Shown: one piece after another, positions 46,423 through 50,591 of the stretch | How positions within the stretch are numbered: the first letter of the stretch is position 1 | Layout: the number at the start of each line of letters is the position of its first letter | From: JBGSWE01 sp049292975 | GTDB taxonomy: Bacteria > Patescibacteriota > Saccharimonadia > Saccharimonadales > JACDBH01 | Length of the DNA stretch: 50,591 nucleotides | NCBI GenBank assembly: GCA_049292975.1 | Contig: JBATRZ010000002.1 | Span: 1 to 50,591 of the forward strand | Direction of reading: 5' to 3' | Translations under genes and position numbers: made by a program | Notes under the pieces: generated by a model | Told to the model about the DNA's origin: nothing | Databases searched by the model: none | What the model saw: only the letters and a program-made list of their open reading frames with translations

Positions 46423-46971
46423 ACACAAGCAGTACAACAGGGAAGAATAAGCATAAATCTTACAACGTTATTAGGTAAGATAGGTCTTGACGCCGGCGCC
46501 CTAAACAGGTATATTCAAATGAGCACTTTTGAGGTCTCTATTAAAGCGCCCTCAAAAAGCCCCTTAAAAACTAGGATAGTGCAACTCGGTAACTTCGGTT
46601 ACCGGGAATCTGTAGCAATACAGATATCAACGTCAGTTTTTTGAAAATGTTTTTTAAAGAGACTGTCCGTTACCTATTCTTCAGCTAAAAGCCACGACTC
46701 GCCGGCCAAAACCGCCAAAACACTTGTCGGCGTAGCAGCAGCTACGCCTTCGCAAGTTTTGCCAATTTTGACTCAACGATTCATAACTTTTACTTTATGA
46801 AGACTAGATATCGGACAGTCTCTAAGTCAGTTTCGACTGATGCATAGAGACAGATTCTTTTTACGCCGAGCTTGCGTTCCCGCGAAGGGAAAAGAGCAGC
46901 CCGACAAAATCTATTCGATTTTGCCGGCGCGATGAGAAAAACCGCAAGGTTTGTCTCATAAGCGAAGCGTT
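46423..46971 (+). other. Leader of the rRNA operon
   Basis: No coding gene. Contains a GGTAAC-TTCG-GTTACC hairpin (about 46590-46604), a CTGTA/TACAG hairpin, a 12-bp inverted repeat AGAGACTGTCCG/CGGACAGTCTCT (46658-46669, 46813-46824) enclosing a GGCGTAG-CAG-CAGCTACGCC-type hairpin, and AAAACCGCAAGGTTTGTCTC just before the 16S. It probably carries the rRNA promoter and antitermination/processing signals; boxA was not identified with confidence. Confidence 0.6.
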
Positions 46972-46975
46972 ATTT

Positions 46976-47022
<47 letters not shown>

Positions 47023-47457
47023 TACATGCAAGTCGAGCGGCAACATGCTTCTCACTGAGGTTCGAAGCATAGGTAATAGTTAATAGGTAATAGCTGAGGA
47101 AAAATCCTTATCTATCATCTATCAAACCTTATCTATACACTTCGAGCTTGAGTGAGAAGTGATGGCGAGCGGCGGACGGGTGAGTAACGCGTAAGAATGT
47201 ACCCCAAACTGAGGGATAAGCACCAGAAATGGTGTCTAATACCGCATGTGCTGCATTCATCATGAATGATGAATGCGAGTCTAAAGTTCATAAAGTTCAT
47301 AAAGTAAAAAGTCTAACCCCTTTCAACTTTACAAACTTTCAACTTTTAACTTGCATTCGTCGTTTGCGACGAATGCAGTAAAGCTACGGCGGTTTGGGAA
47401 CAGCTTGCGTAGGATTAGCTAGTTGGTAAGGTAACGGCTTACCAAGGCGACGATCCT

Positions 47458-47529
<72 letters not shown>

Positions 47530-47910
47530 AGGGAATTTTCCACAATGGGGGCAACCCTGATGGAGCAACGCCGCGTGCAGGATGAAGGCCTTCGGGTTGT
47601 AAACTGCTTTTGTCTGTGACGAATATGACGGTAGCAGACGAATAAGGATCGGCTAACTACGTGCCAGCAGCCGCGGTCATACGTAGGATCCGAGCGTTAT
47701 CCGGATTTACTGGGCGTAAAGAGTTGCGTAGGTGGCAGAGTAAGTGAACAGTGAAATCGTGTGGCTCAACCATGCACCCATTGTTTAAACTGCTCAGCTT
47801 GAAGATGAGAGAGGTCACTGGAATTCCAAGTGTAGGAGTGAAATCCGTAGATATTTGGAGGAACACCGATGGCGTAGGCAGGTGACTGGCTCATTCTTGA
47901 CACTAAGGCA

Positions 47911-47957
<47 letters not shown>

Positions 47958-48060
47958 CGTAAACGATGGATGCTAGCTGTTAGGAGTATCGACCCTCCTA
48001 GTAGCGTAGCTAACGCGTTAAGCATCCCGCCTGTGGAGTACGGTCGCAAGACTAAAACAT

Positions 48061-48096
<36 letters not shown>

Positions 48097-48198
48097 GTGT
48101 TGTTTAATTCGATGGTAAGCGAAGAACCTTACCCAGGCTTGACATCCTACTAATTTCTGCGAAAGCAGAGAGTGCCTTCGGGCCGTAGTGACAGGTGA

Positions 48199-48245
<47 letters not shown>

Positions 48246-48529
48246 TCAACGAGCGCAACCCCTATGAGTAGTTGTATTTCTCTACTCAGACTGCCCTGGT
48301 AACAGGGAGGAGGGGGGGGATGATGTCAGGTCAGTATTACCCTTACGCCTGGGGCTACAAACACGCTACAATGGCCGGTACAAAGGGCAGCCAACCCGCA
48401 AGGGGGAGCAAATCCCATCAAAGCCGGTCTCAGTTCGGATTGTAGGCTGAAACCCGCCTGCATGAAGCTGGAATCGCTAGTAATGGTAGGTCAGCACACT
48501 ACCGTGAATACGTTCCCGGGTCTTGTACA

Positions 48530-49333
48530 AAATAAATGCGCCTGGCAGCACACCAGACTAAATGGTGAAAATCCATTTTAATAGTTGAGAACAGGGCATC
48601 GCTGGTAACAGCATGCCTGAAGGGTTCAATATACAAAAGACAGTCTTTTACGGATGGTACGACCATCAACGGTATTTCGAGCTTGCAATCGTGTACACAA
48701 GCGAAGAAATCTAGAAAAACCGGTTAGGGAATGTCCGAAATAGCCTGATGTGTGACCCAGGGAGATCCTTGTATTTAGTGTAATCAATGACGATACAAGG
48801 AAGTCAGCTGAGTTCATAGTACCTCTGTTATACATGGTATAATTAGAGGGAAGGAACGAACTTCATGCTGGATCCAAACTATATCGTAGGTTTCGTAGAC
48901 GGAGAGGGATGCTTTTGCATCTCGATCAATCGAAACGGCCTACGATTGCCCGAAGTTCGGTTACTTTTTGAAATCGAACTTCGTGAAGATGACAGAGACA
49001 TCTTAGAGAAAATCCGTGAAAGCTTAGGCTGTGGTAGTATCTATCACCTTGACTACGCCCGCTACCACAAGTGGCGGCCGCATGTTAAGTACAAAGTCAG
49101 CAATTTTACAGATATATACACCAAGATAATCCCATTCTTCAAGCAGCACCCGTTGCAGGCCAAGAAGCTCAAAAGTTTTAAAAAGTTTTGCCATGCGGCA
49201 GAACTTATCAAGGCCAAAGAGCATTTAACGCCTATGGGGATAGAAAAGATCCGAGCCTTAAAGCATGAAGACTCGCGTAGTGCGTTAGACGCGCACGCTA
49301 CGTGGGGAGTGCCGGAGATTACCCGAGCACAAT
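48530..49333 (+). mobile_element. Intron in the 16S rRNA gene
   Basis: The exon sequence CTTGTACA is separated by about 804 bases from CACCGCCCGTC; joined, they restore the universal CTTGTACACACCGCCCG (E. coli 1389-1405), placing the insertion after A1396, next to the decoding centre. The 5' 335 bases are highly structured and the element carries a LAGLIDADG gene. It is probably a group I intron, but the class is not proven: only weak R- and S-like segments were seen (GACTAAATGG near 48558, CATAGTACC near 48816). The exact ends may shift by a few bases. Confidence 0.85.
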
Positions 49334-49353
49334 CACCGCCCGTCAAACCATGA
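48865..49353 (+). CDS. Single-motif LAGLIDADG homing endonuclease of the 16S intron
   Basis: 162 residues. One LAGLIDADG helix at the N-terminus (YIVGFVDGEGCFCISI, catalytic acidic residue in DGEG), then the fold of LAGLIDADG_1 enzymes (LLFEIELREDDRDILEKI, KYKVSNFTDIYTKIIPFF, HPLQAKKLKSFKKFC). It works as a homodimer in this class. ATG 48865 is preceded by AAGGAA. The frame leaves the intron and its last residues (SPPVKP) and stop lie in 16S exon sequence. It presumably cuts intron-less 16S alleles at the insertion site. Confidence 0.9.
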   Translation: MLDPNYIVGFVDGEGCFCISINRNGLRLPEVRLLFEIELREDDRDILEKIRESLGCGSIYHLDYARYHKWRPHVKYKVSNFTDIYTKIIPFFKQHPLQAKKLKSFKKFCHAAELIKAKEHLTPMGIEKIRALKHEDSRSALDAHATWGVPEITRAQSPPVKP

Positions 49354-49467
49354 AAGTCGCCAATACCTGACGTGCCACCCCGAGTGGTCCTAAGGTAGGG
49401 GAGATGATTGGGGTTAAGTCGTAACAAGGTATCCGTACCGGAAGGTGCGGATGGATTACCTCCTTTC

Positions 49468-49637
49468 TAGGGAGTTAACTAGCAGCTATCGAGCAATCAT
49501 AGCGAGCTAGGTCGGTCTTGATGGATCATTGATCAGTACTGATGATTCATATCTCCGCTTTACAGCGGACAAGATAACAGAGCTGAAATACACGGCTGAC
49601 GTTGATTGCACTATCTCAGTTTTTAAGCAGTGCTTAT
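49468..49637 (+). other. Start of the 16S-23S spacer
   Basis: No gene. Contains GCTAT/ATAGC and CTAG/CTAG nested arms (about 49478-49511), ATGGATCATTGATCAGTACTGAT-like palindromes and TCCGC/GCGGA (about 49552-49568), probably rRNA processing structures. Confidence 0.45.
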
Positions 49638-49743
49638 GTGCTTTGCACACTTTGGGCGTAAACCTGCGTCAAATAAAAGAGCCGTATTTAGAATACGGCT
49701 CTTTTATTGTGCTCGGTTTTCATCCCAAATTGCACTAAAGCAC
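49638..49743 (+). repeat. Nested-stem element, copy 2 (in the rRNA spacer)
   Basis: Outer arms GTGCTTTGCA and TGCACTAAAGCAC; inner TTTGGGCGTAAACCTGCGTC against TTGTGCTCGGTTTTCATCCC; central hairpin AAAGAGCCGTAT-TTAGA-ATACGGCTCTTTT. The core (49645-49735) aligns base for base in length with copy 1 (28206-28296); loops are conserved, stems covary. Confidence 0.75.
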
Positions 49744-49817
49744 AAAACCCCTAGCCGCAGCAGGCTAGACGGTGAAAAACATTGCTATTTAAGCATAAGT
49801 ATGTTATTATAATATTT

Positions 49818-50465
49818 ATGGGTACACCTGAAACAAAAACAAGTTCCCCGATAGACCTTAAAACAGAAGTGTTACGTGGGTATCGTGGCGATATGATCGC
49901 GGATATATTTTCTACTGCCGTGGTGCTGTTTCCTTCTTTTAGGGGACGTTTCGAGGGCGTTGGATTCAGATTTGGCAATGAACCAGGGTTTGCATATCGC
50001 GGTCTTAGCTCGATGACCGAAAGTGAAATAGAGATGGGTCCACCATCTCCTGATGCTACTACACAATTTATAAGCAACAGGTTAGCAGTTAGATTCGGTA
50101 TACCAAAGGAAGTGACCCAAAATCCTGATATAGGTAGCCATGTAGTTTGGATGGTCAGTTTTGCGCATGAGCTTGGTCATCTTGTACAAGACAATAACGG
50201 AGAGATGCAGCGCTTTTTCGGTACCACAATCCCCGATAGAGTCGAGGGTGAGAAAGGTGACGTAGTCGCCGATCTAAGACAGCCAGAAGCATACCTTAAG
50301 TACGCGAACAGCCTCAGTGAAGTCAATGCAGATTATATCGGCCGTTCAATCTTGGCTAACAGCCAAATTGGTATGATGACGGGCATCGAGCTACCCGAAT
50401 ATGAACCTGCCCAGTGGGAGAGTTGGGCAGAAACAGTCATAATGAGAACAGAAGACTTGACCTAA
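49818..50465 (+). CDS. Putative zinc metallopeptidase-like protein inside the rRNA spacer
   Basis: 215 residues from ATG 49818. A zinc motif HELGH lies at about residue 122 (MVSFAHELGHLVQDN), and 60 residues later SEVNADYIGRSI offers a Glu ligand as in gluzincin or ImmA-like folds. No signal peptide, no membrane helix. Family not recognised. TATAAT (49808-49813) is four bases before the ATG and no ribosome site exists. Orientation is the same as the rRNA genes. Its presence between 16S and tRNA-Ala is unusual. Confidence 0.75.
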   Translation: MGTPETKTSSPIDLKTEVLRGYRGDMIADIFSTAVVLFPSFRGRFEGVGFRFGNEPGFAYRGLSSMTESEIEMGPPSPDATTQFISNRLAVRFGIPKEVTQNPDIGSHVVWMVSFAHELGHLVQDNNGEMQRFFGTTIPDRVEGEKGDVVADLRQPEAYLKYANSLSEVNADYIGRSILANSQIGMMTGIELPEYEPAQWESWAETVIMRTEDLT

Positions 50466-50511
50466 TAAAGCGCGTCCAGATTGACTTAACAGGGGAAATA
50501 GGCTAACCTAG

Positions 50512-50539
50512 TACGGTATTTGGGGTACGGTATTTGGGG
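50512..50539 (+). repeat. Perfect tandem duplication of 14 bp before tRNA-Ala
   Basis: TACGGTATTTGGGG occurs twice in direct tandem; the second copy supplies the first four bases (GGGG) of the tRNA acceptor. Confidence 0.85.
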
Positions 50540-50591
50540 CGTTAGCTCAGTTGGCTAGAGCACCTGCTTTGCAAGCAGGGGGTCCGGGGTT
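50536..50591 (+). tRNA. tRNA-Ala (anticodon TGC), 3' end beyond the window
   Basis: GGGGCGTTAGCTCAGTTGG start, D-arm, and anticodon arm CCTGC-TTTGCAA-GCAGG. The sequence stops inside the T-arm. Spacer tRNA-Ala is common in bacterial rRNA operons. Confidence 0.92.

Overview
The window looks like chromosome from a member of the Candidatus Saccharibacteria (TM7, Patescibacteria/CPR). The best support is the 16S rRNA gene at the right end. It has a perfect 27F primer site, but reads GTCATACGTAGG after the 530 loop where most bacteria read GTAATACGKAGG, and it carries enlarged V1/V2 helices and an intron. The gene set fits as well: a complete type IV pilus locus, a VirD4-like ATPase, short intergenic spacers, mixed Shine-Dalgarno and apparently leaderless starts, and TGA used as an ordinary stop.

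Layout. 1-8080: type IV pilus locus (pilB end, pilT, pilC, major pilin, prepilin peptidase, then four minor pilins in the order FimU/PilV/PilW/PilX-like). 8086-10281: a XerC/D-type recombinase split by a 423-residue LAGLIDADG intein at its active site, then ndk. 11.0-16.1 kb: an accessory tract with two toxin-antitoxin pairs, a PH-domain membrane protein, a parvulin, and tRNA-Arg, -Asp, -Thr and -Gly, with repeated structured elements packed against the tRNA ends and a tandem palindromic array. 16.1-19.3 kb: a small membrane protein, a processive GT2 glycosyltransferase, VKOR and nrdR. 19.4-27.4 kb: tgt, an HNH protein, tRNA-Val, thrS behind a probable T-box, an ATL protein, miaA with an in-frame palindromic insertion, a wHTH regulator, an MBL-fold hydrolase and rpmB. 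27.5-33.8 kb: M50 protease, a 6S-like RNA, tRNA-Pro, an Xre regulator with a palindromic operator, a DUF4352-like protein, a carbinolamine dehydratase-RNase H fusion, rnpB, rplT-rpmI-infC (infC probably starting at ATC) and comM. 33.8-35.26 kb: almost gene-free. 35.3-41.6 kb: VirD4-like ATPase and a large LPNTG surface protein. 41.7-46.4 kb: gyrB-gyrA. 46.4-50.6 kb: rRNA operon with leader, 16S with intron and homing endonuclease, and a spacer holding a metalloprotease-like gene and the start of tRNA-Ala.

What stands out is the number of small structured elements that recur with compensatory changes. One family abuts tRNA ends (four copies). A second family imitates the 3' end of the neighbouring tRNA (two). 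A third sits directly on stop codons (two). A fourth occurs once after a stop codon and once inside the rRNA spacer. There is also an alternating 77/80-bp palindromic array. Two different LAGLIDADG elements (an intein and an rRNA intron) share the window. Family names come from motifs read by eye; no database search was possible.
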